Positions 36,697 through 44,959 of a stretch of DNA of 64,000 nt are shown one piece after another (the first letter of the stretch is position 1; every line of letters starts with the position of its first letter). Position numbers and translations under genes: made by a program. The notes beneath the pieces were generated by a model. The model saw only the letters and a program-made list of their open reading frames with translations. It ran no database searches and was not told the origin of the DNA. This DNA is from Ruminococcus sp. Phil11 (GTDB lineage: Bacteria; Bacillota; Clostridia; Oscillospirales; Ruminococcaceae): NCBI GenBank assembly GCA_001940925.1, contig MSGZ01000012.1:32370-96369 (forward strand). Direction: 5' to 3'.

Positions 36697-37779
36697 TCAC
36701 GGTTCGTCTCTGCAGATGCCGAAGCCGAGCAGATAGACGTTTTCCTCCTCCGGCTCCAGTAAGACCGTGTGCTCCGCTGCCTCTGCGGCTGAGACCGCCG
36801 TTACGAATTTTGCATTGCCCCAGCCGTACAGCGAATTGCTTTGAATGAGCGGCTGCTTCATCGGTTCGCCGTCCACGGAGATGCGGCAGGAACCGAACTC
36901 CGGCAGCCGGTGCGTCTCGTAGAACACCAGCAGCACTTTGCAGCGTACTGTCAGCCGCAGCGCGCCGCCCTCTTTGCATATTTTCCACGCCGTCGGGAAA
37001 TATGTCTGATACGGCCGCGGGATGATCTCGCACTCTGTTTTGACGCCCGCTGCATCCGGTACCGGCGGCAGGAACCGCAGGCCGGTATAGGGCGCATCGA
37101 GCCACGGCTCCGGCAGAGGGAGCGGCTCCGTTTCCGGTGCCTGCTTTGCCGCTTCCAGCAGATGCAGCACCATTTCCGCAAGCAGACGGTGCCCGTCCGT
37201 CAGCGGGTGACTTTCCTCGTCGCCGTAGTCCTCCCATGTCAGATCGCCGCGTTCGAGTGCCGGTGCGATCGCCTTATTCAGGCTGATATGCGGCAGATGA
37301 TAATGCTCCGCGACCGGTACCATGAACGATTCGCACGAATATCCCTTCATCGTGCGCAGCATCAGCAGGCAGACGACCGGCGGCTCCGGTGCGGTCAGCA
37401 GCTTGCGCAGCAGGCTTTCAAAGGAGATCACGCTCGGCTTGAGCGTCGTCTCATTGATCGCAAATTCAAGAAAAACAATATCCGGCTTCCGGGCGAGCAC
37501 ATATTGATCCGCCAGCAGATTGCCCTGCATCGTGCCCATGCCGGCCTCCGCGCAGAGGACGCACTCCGCGTCATAGCCCTGCGCACAGAGCGCGGTCGTC
37601 ACAAGCTCCGGATACGCATTGCGGCGGATCTCAAGCTGCGCATAGCCCTGCGTCACCGAGCCGCCCATAAAGGCGACCGTCAGATGCTTCTTCGCGAACA
37701 ACCTCTGCCACGGGATCCCTTCCCCGACCGAGCAGAGTGACGCCTCCGCGAGCTGTTTGTAAAGCGGTTCCGTTATCAT
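36697..37779 (-). CDS. SGNH/GDSL-family hydrolase
   Basis: The 360-residue enzyme has block I FMGGSVTQGYAQ (Ser nucleophile), block II AGMGTMQGN, block III FLEFAINETT (Asn/Glu variant) and block V SHPLTDGHRL with the catalytic Asp and His. The C-terminal 140 residues form a beta-rich domain. There is no signal peptide, so it acts inside the cell, probably as an esterase or deacetylase on a sugar or lipid. GGGGGTAGG precedes the ATG. It is the first of three tightly spaced genes downstream of a LysR regulator. Confidence 0.85.
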   Translation of the reverse strand: MITEPLYKQLAEASLCSVGEGIPWQRLFAKKHLTVAFMGGSVTQGYAQLEIRRNAYPELVTTALCAQGYDAECVLCAEAGMGTMQGNLLADQYVLARKPDIVFLEFAINETTLKPSVISFESLLRKLLTAPEPPVVCLLMLRTMKGYSCESFMVPVAEHYHLPHISLNKAIAPALERGDLTWEDYGDEESHPLTDGHRLLAEMVLHLLEAAKQAPETEPLPLPEPWLDAPYTGLRFLPPVPDAAGVKTECEIIPRPYQTYFPTAWKICKEGGALRLTVRCKVLLVFYETHRLPEFGSCRISVDGEPMKQPLIQSNSLYGWGNAKFVTAVSAAEAAEHTVLLEPEEENVYLLGFGICRDEP

Positions 37780-37798
37780 ATCCTACCCCCATGCCCCG

Positions 37799-38773
37799 TT
37801 ATGCGCCGCCGATCATGCGCCATGTGCCGACATCGACAAGCTGCTTGAGCAGAAGCGCATAAGCCTGCGATGCCTTGGACAGAAACGCGTTCCGGCGCGA
37901 GATCAGCGAAATGCTGCAGAGCCCCAGCTCATCCGGCAGCGGATAATAATTCGGGTGCTGCTGGAAATTGCCGTAGTAGATCAGCGAATCGGGCAGCAGC
38001 GCGATGCCCATGTTCGAGCAGACAAACGAGAACACCGTCTCGATCGTCTGCACGCTGTATTCGATATCCGGCGTGAAGCCGCACTGACGGCAGACGGCAT
38101 ACAGCGTTTCACGGTCGTATTCGCCCGCATTTGCCGCGACAAATGCTTCTTCCTTTACCAGTGAGAGATCGACCGGCGGCTGCCGCAGGAATTTCGGCGT
38201 CGCCTGAATGATGTCCTGTGCGGAGAGCGGCTCCGGCAGGCTTTCGGTCAGCGGATTGGACGGCGCGACCGCCAGATAAAAGCGTTCCTCTGCGAGCGTC
38301 TCCACATGAAACGATTTCTCGTCAAATTCGCCGGAGCCGATCGCGAAATCTATTTCACCGGCAGTCAGCTTATCGCGAAGCTGCTTCATATCCGCCTCCT
38401 GAATCGAAAGGTGGATGCCGGGATATTTTGCATGGAACGCCGCAATGCTCCGCGCGAGCAGACAGCGCACCCGGAATGAGGATGCGCCGATGCGCACGGA
38501 GCCTGTTTCCAGTCCCATGAGGTCGGAGAGGGCATTGTTCATGCTCTCCTCCATGGCCAGCAGCTTGCGCGCCCATTCGACATAGAGCGCGCCGGCATCC
38601 GTCAGCTTGATCGGCGTGACGGAGCGGTCGAACAGCTTGATGCCGAGCTGCTTTTCGAGGCTGTGGATATACTGGCTGAGCGACGGCTGCGTGACATACA
38701 GCTTCTCAGCCGCTTTGGATATGCTCTGACTGTCTGCGACCGCGATCACATAGGTCAGCTGCTGCGTTGTCAA
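37799..38773 (-). CDS. LysR-family transcriptional regulator
   Basis: The 324-residue product starts TTQQLTYVIAVADSQSISKA and has the winged helix-turn-helix AAEKLYVTQPSLSQYIHSLE, followed by a periplasmic-binding-protein-like effector domain (GSVRIGASSFRVRCL). I place the start at TTG 38773, which has AAAGGAA nine bases upstream; a GTG three codons earlier touches that site. It ends 19 bases before the SGNH gene on the same strand, so it may be transcribed with it rather than divergently, less common for LysR genes. The effector is unknown. Confidence 0.87.
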   Translation of the reverse strand: MTTQQLTYVIAVADSQSISKAAEKLYVTQPSLSQYIHSLEKQLGIKLFDRSVTPIKLTDAGALYVEWARKLLAMEESMNNALSDLMGLETGSVRIGASSFRVRCLLARSIAAFHAKYPGIHLSIQEADMKQLRDKLTAGEIDFAIGSGEFDEKSFHVETLAEERFYLAVAPSNPLTESLPEPLSAQDIIQATPKFLRQPPVDLSLVKEEAFVAANAGEYDRETLYAVCRQCGFTPDIEYSVQTIETVFSFVCSNMGIALLPDSLIYYGNFQQHPNYYPLPDELGLCSISLISRRNAFLSKASQAYALLLKQLVDVGTWRMIGGA

Positions 38774-38849
38774 AACAGTCACTTCCTTTCGTATGACTGC
38801 GGATCCGTCACCGGATCGTCGGTTCAGCGGGTTTTCGCGTATCTGCGCG

Positions 38850-39287
38850 CTATTTCATCACATCCAGCAGCTTATACAAAAGCTGATGCAGCTGCATGGC
38901 CTCCTCCGGCTCCAGCTGAATGCACGCGCAGATCCGTCCGGGGATCTCCGCGGCGTTTTCCCTGAGCGCAGCACCGGCATCTGTCAGTGCCGCGATCAGC
39001 ACGCGTTCATCCGTTTCGCTTCTCCGCCTTGTGATATAGCCCTTCTGCTCCAGACTTTTCAGCACGGGCGTCAGTGTTCCGGAATCGAGATACAGCCGCC
39101 GGCCGAGTTCCTTGACAGAAACGGAGCCCTCCTCCCAGAACACCAGCATTGCCACATACTGCGTATAGGTCAGCCCGACCGCATCGAGATACGGGCGGTA
39201 TCGCTTGATGACCTCGCGGGAGCAGGCATAGAGCGGAAAGCAAAGCTGACCTTCGAGCTTCGTGCTCTGACCGTTCGGTTTCTGCAT
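38850..39287 (-). CDS. OhrR-like MarR-family repressor
   Basis: The 145-residue protein begins with the OhrR signature LEGQLCFPLYACSRE. C16 matches the peroxide-sensing Cys15 of Bacillus OhrR, and a second Cys (C22) is nearby. The winged helix covers VSVKELGRRLYLDSGTLTPV and KGYITRRRSETDERV. Oxidation by organic peroxides would release DNA. It is cotranscribed with the TSCPD gene (21-base gap) rather than an ohr peroxidase. Two palindromes right after the operon promoter are its probable operator. Confidence 0.88.
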   Translation of the reverse strand: MQKPNGQSTKLEGQLCFPLYACSREVIKRYRPYLDAVGLTYTQYVAMLVFWEEGSVSVKELGRRLYLDSGTLTPVLKSLEQKGYITRRRSETDERVLIAALTDAGAALRENAAEIPGRICACIQLEPEEAMQLHQLLYKLLDVMK

Positions 39288-39308
39288 GGCCTGTTACCCC
39301 GCTGCCGG

Positions 39309-39569
39309 TCAGGCGTTCTTTGCCTGCTCGTATGCGGCGCGCACGGCCTTTGCAAGCTGATCCGCGCAGGAGGTCGGCTTCATGCCGCAGGTGTTGCCGA
39401 GAAGCTTGTCCTCGATCTGCTCGACCGTGAAGCCGTCCACAAGCTTCGAGATCGCCTTCAGATTGCCGTTGCAGCCGCCCTTGAACGAAACATTCGTAAC
39501 GACGCCGTTGTCCAGATCAAACGAGATCTGCTGTGCGCAGACCATCTGCGGTTTGTAATTGTAATGCAT
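39309..39569 (-). CDS. TSCPD-domain protein (TIGR03905 type)
   Basis: The 86-residue protein follows the stand-alone TSCPD pattern: VCAQQISFDLDNGVVTNVSF, the GGCNGNLKAI loop, and the motif TSCADQLAKAV close to the C-terminus. TSCPD modules also occur at the end of class II ribonucleotide reductase NrdJ; the stand-alone role is unknown. Four Cys residues may bind metal or sense redox. AAGGAG precedes the ATG. It is the first gene of the OhrR-controlled operon, which supports a redox link. Confidence 0.85.
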   Translation of the reverse strand: MHYNYKPQMVCAQQISFDLDNGVVTNVSFKGGCNGNLKAISKLVDGFTVEQIEDKLLGNTCGMKPTSCADQLAKAVRAAYEQAKNA

Positions 39570-39634
39570 ACACGTTCTCCTTTTCCCAAGCCCTCCGCTT
39601 CCGGGAAGCGGAGGGGCATATCCCGTTCCGTTTC

Positions 39635-39692
39635 ATTGAGTTCAATTGATTGAGCTCAATTATATTATACGCAAAAGAAATGCGTTTGTCAA
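39635..39692 (-). promoter_or_regulatory. Promoter and OhrR-type operator of the TSCPD-ohrR operon
   Basis: TTGACA (39692-39687), 17 bases, TATAAT (39669-39664). Immediately downstream are two 12-bp boxes 14 bases apart: perfect palindrome ATTGAGCTCAAT (39649-39660) and ATTGAGTTCAAT (39635-39646). They span the expected start of transcription, fitting MarR-type repression and autoregulation. Confidence 0.85.
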
Positions 39693-39703
39693 GCCCTCCT
39701 GCA

Positions 39704-39741
39704 AAAAATACCCGAAGGCAGCTTTTTGAACCGCCTCCGGG
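39704..39741 (-). terminator. Terminator of the C39-dockerin gene
   Basis: Stem CCCGGAGGC / GCCTTCGGG, then TATTTTTT on the minus strand, directly past the stop. The plus strand also shows CTTTTTC. Confidence 0.8.
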
Positions 39742-39748
39742 CTTTTTC

Positions 39749-41863
39749 TTATGATGCTGTTGTCACTGCCGCCGCTGTTCCGGCAGTCGCTGCAGTTGTC
39801 GCCGCGGGCTTCGCGGTCGTTGCCGCGGGCTTTGCGGTCGTCGCCGCAGATTTCGCGGTCGTCGCCGCGGACTTCGCAGTCGTCGCCGCGGGCTTTGCAG
39901 TCGTCGCCGCAGATTTCGCAGTCGTTGCCGCAGACTTCGCGGTCGTAGCCGCGGATTTCGCAGTCGTAGCCGCGGACTTCGCGGTCGTAGCCGCGGACTT
40001 CGCGGTCGTAGCCGCGGACTTCGCGGTCGTGGCCGCAGACTTCGCGGTCGTAGCCGCAGATTTCGCAGTCGTGGACACAGGCTTTGCAGTCGTGGACACA
40101 GGCTTTGCAGTCGTTGTTGTGGTTGTGGTCGTCGTTGTGGTCGTCACGGTCGTTGTGACAGTCGTCGTCGTGACGGCCTCCGCTTCGAGCAGTTCCTCCC
40201 ATGTGAGCGACTTGCCCGCTACGGTATTCTCTACGTAATATTTCAGGATGTACTGCACATCTTCAATGCCGACGGCACCGTCTTTGCTGATATCCGCGGC
40301 CTTGTTCTGCGCGGCATCGAATGCTGCGGCCTTTCCGCTCATCACATTGACGTATTCGATCAGCACGAGCTGCACATCCGTAATATCGACATTGTGGTCG
40401 CCGTCGATATCGCCGGTATCCAGCACCTTCGTCCAGTGCGCATAAACAGAATGCGGATGCGTCTGCGTCATGACCGTATCGGCCGTGACCTGCGTGCCGC
40501 CCTCCGCTGCGGTGAACCAGCCGTCAAAGCGGTGATTGTCCCGCACGGGAACCGGGAGCTTCCCGTATTCCCCCTTGTAGGCCGCCTTGTATTCCGCCGT
40601 TTCCGCAAGCGTGCCGCCTGCTGCGTCCAGCGTGAACGGGACGTCGCCGTCTATGCAGACGCTGACGGCTGCCGGCGTAACATCGCCGAATACATTGTGC
40701 AGCGTTGCGGTGCAGCTGTATTCGCCCGGATATTCCGGCGTCCATTCCGCCTCGGAGCTTTCCAGCATCCCGCTGTCCAGCATGTCCGCGATCTCCTTCT
40801 CATAGACCGTGCTGCCGGATGCGTCCGTCACCTTCAGCGTATAGCCTGCTGCCGGACTGCCGGATGTCCGGAACCGCAGGGGCTTTCCGGTCTCATGCTC
40901 CGCCGTCAGCAGACTGAATCCGGCACCGGTAATCTTCCGGTCGTAGACACGCAGGCCGATGCGCTCGCTCTGCACTTTGCCGAACTCGTTTTCTCCGGCA
41001 ATATCGACTGTGTAATCGCCCGCATAGCTGAGCGCGCAGTCCAGATACTGCGTGGAAGAATGCGACTTCTGCTCAACGGGAAGCTCCGCAAGCGGCGTGT
41101 CGGAATCGCCGTCATAAAACCGAACGGTATACGCATTGCGCGTATTGCTGTCCAGCGTATAGCGCATATATTCGTCCACGCCCCAGAGCGTCCGCGGCAG
41201 CGATACCTTTGCGTATTCCGGTGCTTTGATATTCGAGATCAGCACATACCATGTGCCGTTTGTGCCGCCGTTCGTCAGCTTGTCCGCCGTGACCCAGCCG
41301 TCCGGCTCCAGCCCGCGGTTATTGGAAACGGCACTTTCGATCACATGATAGGTCTGGTACAGCTCATCGTAGCCGGTGACTGCGATAAAATGCCCCGGCA
41401 CATACAGCACGGCGACGCCGCCGTTTTTCAGATGCTCGATAAATTCCTCGTCCCGCACCGTGCCGAGCTGCTGCGTGCCGAGCGTAAAGCCGTATTCCGC
41501 GCCCCACTTCTCCTCGATATGCTTGTAGAGGATATCGCGGTAGGTGCCGCCTGCGCCGGGACGCAGCGCGCCGATATCGACCGCCCATGTCGCCAGCTCG
41601 ACAACATCGACCTTGCGGCTGTTGAGCGCGTACATCGCATTGCAGAACGAGAAGATGCCGCACGCCGACGTATACAGCGAATTGCCGGAGCGGGAGTATT
41701 TCGTGAATTTGACTTCCTTCCACTGCTCATCCCACTGATTATACAGTCTGCCGTCCGCAGCGGAAGCCGTGAGAGGGGCTGCAGGCGCACCCGGCATGAC
41801 CGGTGCTGCGCTACATAGCAGCACTGCAGAGAGGAGCAGGCTGCATAACCGTTTTGCTTTCAA
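39749..41863 (-). CDS. Secreted C39-like cysteine peptidase with dockerin and repeat tail
   Basis: The 704-residue protein has a signal peptide (about 1-37, ending TASA). A C39-like papain fold follows, with C68 in TSACGIFSFCN and H158 in VPGHFIAVTGYD. Then come Ig-like modules, a Listeria-Bacteroides type repeat (NHRFDGWFTAAEGGT) and a type I dockerin: GDIDGDHNVDITDVQLVLI and ISKDGAVGIEDVQYILKY. A Thr tract and about 15 AKSAATT units end the protein, so the dockerin is not terminal. The start is TTG at 41863, 13 bases after AGGAGG; the frame upstream contains the promoter. It likely acts on proteins outside the cell. Confidence 0.83.
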   Translation of the reverse strand: MKAKRLCSLLLSAVLLCSAAPVMPGAPAAPLTASAADGRLYNQWDEQWKEVKFTKYSRSGNSLYTSACGIFSFCNAMYALNSRKVDVVELATWAVDIGALRPGAGGTYRDILYKHIEEKWGAEYGFTLGTQQLGTVRDEEFIEHLKNGGVAVLYVPGHFIAVTGYDELYQTYHVIESAVSNNRGLEPDGWVTADKLTNGGTNGTWYVLISNIKAPEYAKVSLPRTLWGVDEYMRYTLDSNTRNAYTVRFYDGDSDTPLAELPVEQKSHSSTQYLDCALSYAGDYTVDIAGENEFGKVQSERIGLRVYDRKITGAGFSLLTAEHETGKPLRFRTSGSPAAGYTLKVTDASGSTVYEKEIADMLDSGMLESSEAEWTPEYPGEYSCTATLHNVFGDVTPAAVSVCIDGDVPFTLDAAGGTLAETAEYKAAYKGEYGKLPVPVRDNHRFDGWFTAAEGGTQVTADTVMTQTHPHSVYAHWTKVLDTGDIDGDHNVDITDVQLVLIEYVNVMSGKAAAFDAAQNKAADISKDGAVGIEDVQYILKYYVENTVAGKSLTWEELLEAEAVTTTTVTTTVTTTTTTTTTTTTAKPVSTTAKPVSTTAKSAATTAKSAATTAKSAATTAKSAATTAKSAATTAKSAATTAKSAATTAKSAATTAKPAATTAKSAATTAKSAATTAKPAATTAKPAATTAATAGTAAAVTTAS
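39790..40110 (-). repeat. 21-bp tandem repeat coding for AKSAATT
   Basis: About 15 in-frame seven-codon units (AKSAATT, AKPAATT, AKPVSTT) at the 3' end of the gene. The near identity of units points to recent expansion. The reverse strand is open too but is only a shadow. Confidence 0.85.
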
Positions 41864-41903
41864 TTTGTGATCCGAACCTCCTGAACTTAAAATAGGCAGA
41901 ACT

Positions 41904-41932
41904 ATTATAACATATTTTACATGGAATTTCAA
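41904..41932 (-). promoter_or_regulatory. Promoter of the C39-dockerin gene
   Basis: TTGAAA (41932-41927), 17 bases, TATAAT (41909-41904). It lies within the upstream extension of the reading frame, which rules out the ATG at 41932 as start. Confidence 0.8.
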
Positions 41933-42052
41933 TGGGAGCGGAAGAAAAAAATGAGTGAATCGTGTAGGGGGAATGGTGAAAAGTGAATAATAGCGGTGTC
42001 CGCTGACGCGGACGATATTCAGATTGACCGCCGAAGGCGATACCGGTACGAT

Positions 42053-42913
42053 TCACGATCCACTGTTTCGGATGCGCCGTGCGACGCCCGCGATGAAGTC
42101 TTTAGCGGGATCCTTGTCCGTCAGCTGATAGAGCATCCGGCAGCCGACTGCATCCTCGATCTCACCGAGCAGATAGCTGCCGTCAGCGCGCCGCAGAATA
42201 TCTACTCCTGCAAAATCCAGCGGCATGACCGCCAGTACCTGCTGCACAAGCGCGCGCATGTCCGCGTCCGGTTCGATGACCTCTGCATGTCCGCCGAGCG
42301 AAAAATTGCTCCGGATATCGGTTTCCGACGTCCGCAGCACCGCCGCGTAGATCTCCCCGAATAATACGTAAACACGCACATCCCAGCCGAACACGACCGG
42401 CTCCTGCACCAGAAACGGATAGGTCGGCTCCGGATGCGCCGCGTCAAAGTCTGCGCGGTATCGCAGAAGCTCCGCCTCGTTCCGGATCAGTGCAACGCCC
42501 TCGCCGCCGTGACCGTCCTGCGGCTTTGCGACCAGCGGATAGGGCAGTTCCGGCAGCGGCTTTTCCCTGTTGATCAACTGTGTTTTTGCCATGGGGATGC
42601 CGTGATCGCAGTGCATTTCGAGATAGGTCAGGTATTTGTAATTGGTAATGCCGGTGACATACGCACTGTTGAAGCAGGGGATATGCAGCGATCGTTCCGC
42701 ATATTCACTGATCGAGCCGAAGCGGCTGCGGTTGATGAGAAATCCGGTATCCGGATGCTGCCGGAACGGAATGAACGGATTGCCGCCCTCAACAAGACAG
42801 AGCCGGAGCGATAACCCCTCCGGCTCTGCATACTGACATAATTGCGTGATAAACCAGCGGTTGCGTTCGGCGTCCGCCGGCGTATAGAGCAGCAGTCCCT
42901 GCGTTCCGCTCAT
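42053..42913 (-). CDS. ATP-grasp protein (YheC/RimK-like), second of a pair
   Basis: The 286-residue product has the ATP-grasp core: the Gly-rich loop VAKPQDGHGGEGVALI, the strand FLVQEPVVFGWDVRVYVLFG, and metal/ATP residues in DFAGVDILRRADGSYLLGEIED. Such enzymes join a carboxylate to an amine or thiol through an acylphosphate. The start ATG overlaps the stop of the first ATP-grasp gene as ATGA. No peptide precursor is seen nearby. The acceptor and the added residue are unknown. Confidence 0.82.
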   Translation of the reverse strand: MSGTQGLLLYTPADAERNRWFITQLCQYAEPEGLSLRLCLVEGGNPFIPFRQHPDTGFLINRSRFGSISEYAERSLHIPCFNSAYVTGITNYKYLTYLEMHCDHGIPMAKTQLINREKPLPELPYPLVAKPQDGHGGEGVALIRNEAELLRYRADFDAAHPEPTYPFLVQEPVVFGWDVRVYVLFGEIYAAVLRTSETDIRSNFSLGGHAEVIEPDADMRALVQQVLAVMPLDFAGVDILRRADGSYLLGEIEDAVGCRMLYQLTDKDPAKDFIAGVARRIRNSGS

Positions 42914-43803
42914 TCTGCGCCGACCTTGATCTGGCTGCGGATATGCCACATGATGTTCGTGGCCGGATTGATGCCGCAGGTGTCGATCGTGCTCTGAAGC
43001 TGCGGGTTGGAATTGACCTCGCAGATATAACGCTCATTCTCGTCCTTGCCGTAGAGGATATCCACGCCGGCAAAATCCAGTCCGAGTGCGGCTGCCGCAT
43101 CGACGGCGAGCTTTTCCTCGACCGGCGTCAGTGCTTTCGCGGATGCCGTGCCGCCCGCGCCGATATTGGAGCGGAACTCCTGCTTGGACGCGGACTGACG
43201 CTCCATTGCGCAGATCGCCTTGCCGCCGACGACCGTCACGCGGAGATCGCGGCCGGCACTGTCGCGGATGAACTTCTGGAACAGGCAGTCGTGCTCACCG
43301 ATGTGCTGCAGGATCTTCGCAGCCTCGTCCTTGTTGTTCGCCAGATAGACCTGTGCGCCGAAGCTGCCCTTGTTCTCCTTGATGACCAGCGGCCAGCCGA
43401 GGAGCCGCGCTGCGTTCTCCGCAGACGCCGGATTGCGGCGGCAGCCCGGGAAGCAGGTCGGGGCGGGGATCGTGTCCGGAATCGGCAGACCCGCAGCCGC
43501 AAGCTTTAATGCAGTCTCCATTTTGTCGTCTGCCAGCGCGATGCTCTCCGCGCTGTTGAACAGGCGCAGGCCGGAAAGCTCCATGGCCTTTGCAAGCTGG
43601 ATGTCCTTATCCCAGAACAGCACGAAGCTCGGCTTCGGCTCTCTTGCCTTCGAGCCGACGACGGTCGGGCGTGCCTCGGATGTCCAGCGGGAGAAGTGCA
43701 GACCCGCTTTTTCTGCGGATTCCTCCAGCACTCTGTAAAGCGAATTGAATTTCGCCGGGTTGTAGTAGCTGTTGACGATCAGCCAGCCGTTGTAGATATC
43801 CAT
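42910..43803 (-). CDS. RimK-like ATP-grasp ligase, first of a pair
   Basis: The 297-residue enzyme has a RimK-type layout: an N-terminal domain with MDIYNGWLIVNSYYN, the ATP loop LVIKENKGSFGAQVYL, FQKFIRDSAGRDLRVTVVGG, the conserved FRSNIGAGG, and the metal site DFAGVDILYG with ICEVNSNPQ. RimK relatives add glutamate or similar residues to proteins, cofactors or peptides. GGAGGG precedes the ATG, and a good promoter lies about 60 bases upstream. It is coupled to the second ATP-grasp gene, so the two ligases probably act in sequence or as a heteromer. Confidence 0.87.
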   Translation of the reverse strand: MDIYNGWLIVNSYYNPAKFNSLYRVLEESAEKAGLHFSRWTSEARPTVVGSKAREPKPSFVLFWDKDIQLAKAMELSGLRLFNSAESIALADDKMETALKLAAAGLPIPDTIPAPTCFPGCRRNPASAENAARLLGWPLVIKENKGSFGAQVYLANNKDEAAKILQHIGEHDCLFQKFIRDSAGRDLRVTVVGGKAICAMERQSASKQEFRSNIGAGGTASAKALTPVEEKLAVDAAAALGLDFAGVDILYGKDENERYICEVNSNPQLQSTIDTCGINPATNIMWHIRSQIKVGAE

Positions 43804-43863
43804 TTCCAGTTCCCTCCGGTGATAAAATATTTTCGTTTCAGGCCGTGAGACCCATCAACTTAT

Positions 43864-43892
43864 ATTTTACAACATCAGCGAAAAAAAGTCAA
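43864..43892 (-). promoter_or_regulatory. Promoter of the ATP-grasp pair
   Basis: TTGACT (43892-43887), 17 bases, TAAAAT (43869-43864). Confidence 0.7.
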
Positions 43893-43928
43893 TATATCTG
43901 CGCGGCTGTGGCCCGTTTTTTTTCGCAC

Positions 43929-43953
43929 AAAAAAGCACTGCCGGAAGCAGTGC
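43929..43953 (-). terminator. Terminator after the sigma-factor operon
   Basis: Stem GCACTGC / GCAGTGC with a 5-base loop, then TTTTTT on minus (and TTTTT on plus), just past the stop of the membrane protein gene. Confidence 0.82.
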
Positions 43954-43966
43954 TTTTTGGAATGCG

Positions 43967-44959
43967 TCATTCACAGAAATTGTATTCCGGAATGCAGGAC
44001 GGCTCATCCTCCATATACAGCCGGAGAAAATAGCCGCGGTCTGCTGCTGCGGGGAAATTCTGCAGTTCTTCATACGTCGCGTGCAGCGTCAGGAACGGTG
44101 CCGCATTGCCCGGCTGATTGAGCCCCGCTTCATATCCCAGTGCGCCCAGACGGTCAAATTCCGCCCGCAGATCGGCAAGCTCATACAGCCGTTTCGAGTT
44201 CGCTGTGCCGGCACCGCTGTATATGTCGATGATGACCATATAATCCGCATCTGCGCCGTATTCCTTCATCGCATAGAAAAGCGGCACGGTATAGCACACT
44301 TCGCCGTCATAGGGAGCGCGGTAATCGGCATTGCACGAAACCGGATATGAAGTGATCAGATTGCGGTAAACGGGCGGCTCGTCGCCCTCCCGCAGACAAG
44401 GGCCGTTCCCTGCGGCGGGTTCTGTCTGTACCGGCCGCGTTTCGGTGACGGCCGGTTTCGTGACGGTGCGGGTCTGTGCAGTTGCTGCCGGAGCGTCTGT
44501 GCCGTCATAACAGTGAATGCGCTGCGGTTCATCCGCCTTGGTGACGGCCGCTTCTGCCGGAATATCCCCGGCGGGAACTGTCTCCGCGGCGGGGCGTTCC
44601 GGTGATTCCGTACCGGCGGGCGCGGCAGTCTGCTGCACGGCGGATGTTCCGGATGCCGGTGCAGCTGCGGTCTGCGGTGCCGCGGATGTTCCGGAAACCG
44701 GTGCCGCGGTCAGCATGGGCGACCGGACAGAGACAGCCGTCTCCGTGACAGGCGTCACCGGGATCTCGCCGGTCTGCCGGATCTCCGCGGGCGAACATGC
44801 GCCGCTTCTCCACAGTCCGATCCCGACAGCCGCCGCCAGACAGACCGGCGTGACCGCTGCCGCGGCTCCGGCGATCCTTTCCCGCTTCGTTTTCTGTTCC
44901 GCTTCATATTGTGCGATCCTGCTGTGTACGCGCCGGATCGTTTCCTCATAGCTCCTCAT
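43967..44959 (-). CDS. Putative anti-sigma / membrane partner of the ECF sigma factor
   Basis: The 330-residue product has a cytoplasmic N-terminus of about 40 charged residues (YEETIRRVHSRIAQYEAEQK), one membrane helix (about 32-51), and an Ala/Pro/Thr-rich disordered linker with two copies of PVSGTSA-like sequence. An extracellular domain of about 140 residues with several Cys ends the protein. The start overlaps the sigma gene by 14 bases, behind GGAGGG. Gene order and topology fit an anti-sigma factor, though no ZAS zinc motif is present, so this is inferred from position. Confidence 0.65.
   Translation of the reverse strand: MRSYEETIRRVHSRIAQYEAEQKTKRERIAGAAAAVTPVCLAAAVGIGLWRSGACSPAEIRQTGEIPVTPVTETAVSVRSPMLTAAPVSGTSAAPQTAAAPASGTSAVQQTAAPAGTESPERPAAETVPAGDIPAEAAVTKADEPQRIHCYDGTDAPAATAQTRTVTKPAVTETRPVQTEPAAGNGPCLREGDEPPVYRNLITSYPVSCNADYRAPYDGEVCYTVPLFYAMKEYGADADYMVIIDIYSGAGTANSKRLYELADLRAEFDRLGALGYEAGLNQPGNAAPFLTLHATYEELQNFPAAADRGYFLRLYMEDEPSCIPEYNFCE

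Noticed and set aside
36677..37237. Upstream extension of the CdiI-type gene (313 codons in all)
   Set aside because: It runs opposite frame through the SGNH gene, is Gly/Arg/Ala-rich, and a strong ribosome site marks the internal ATG.
39726..40238. Val/Ala-rich plus-strand frame (VVAADFA repeats)
   Set aside because: It is the antisense of the AKSAATT tail array; it has no ribosome site and the gene on the minus strand explains it.
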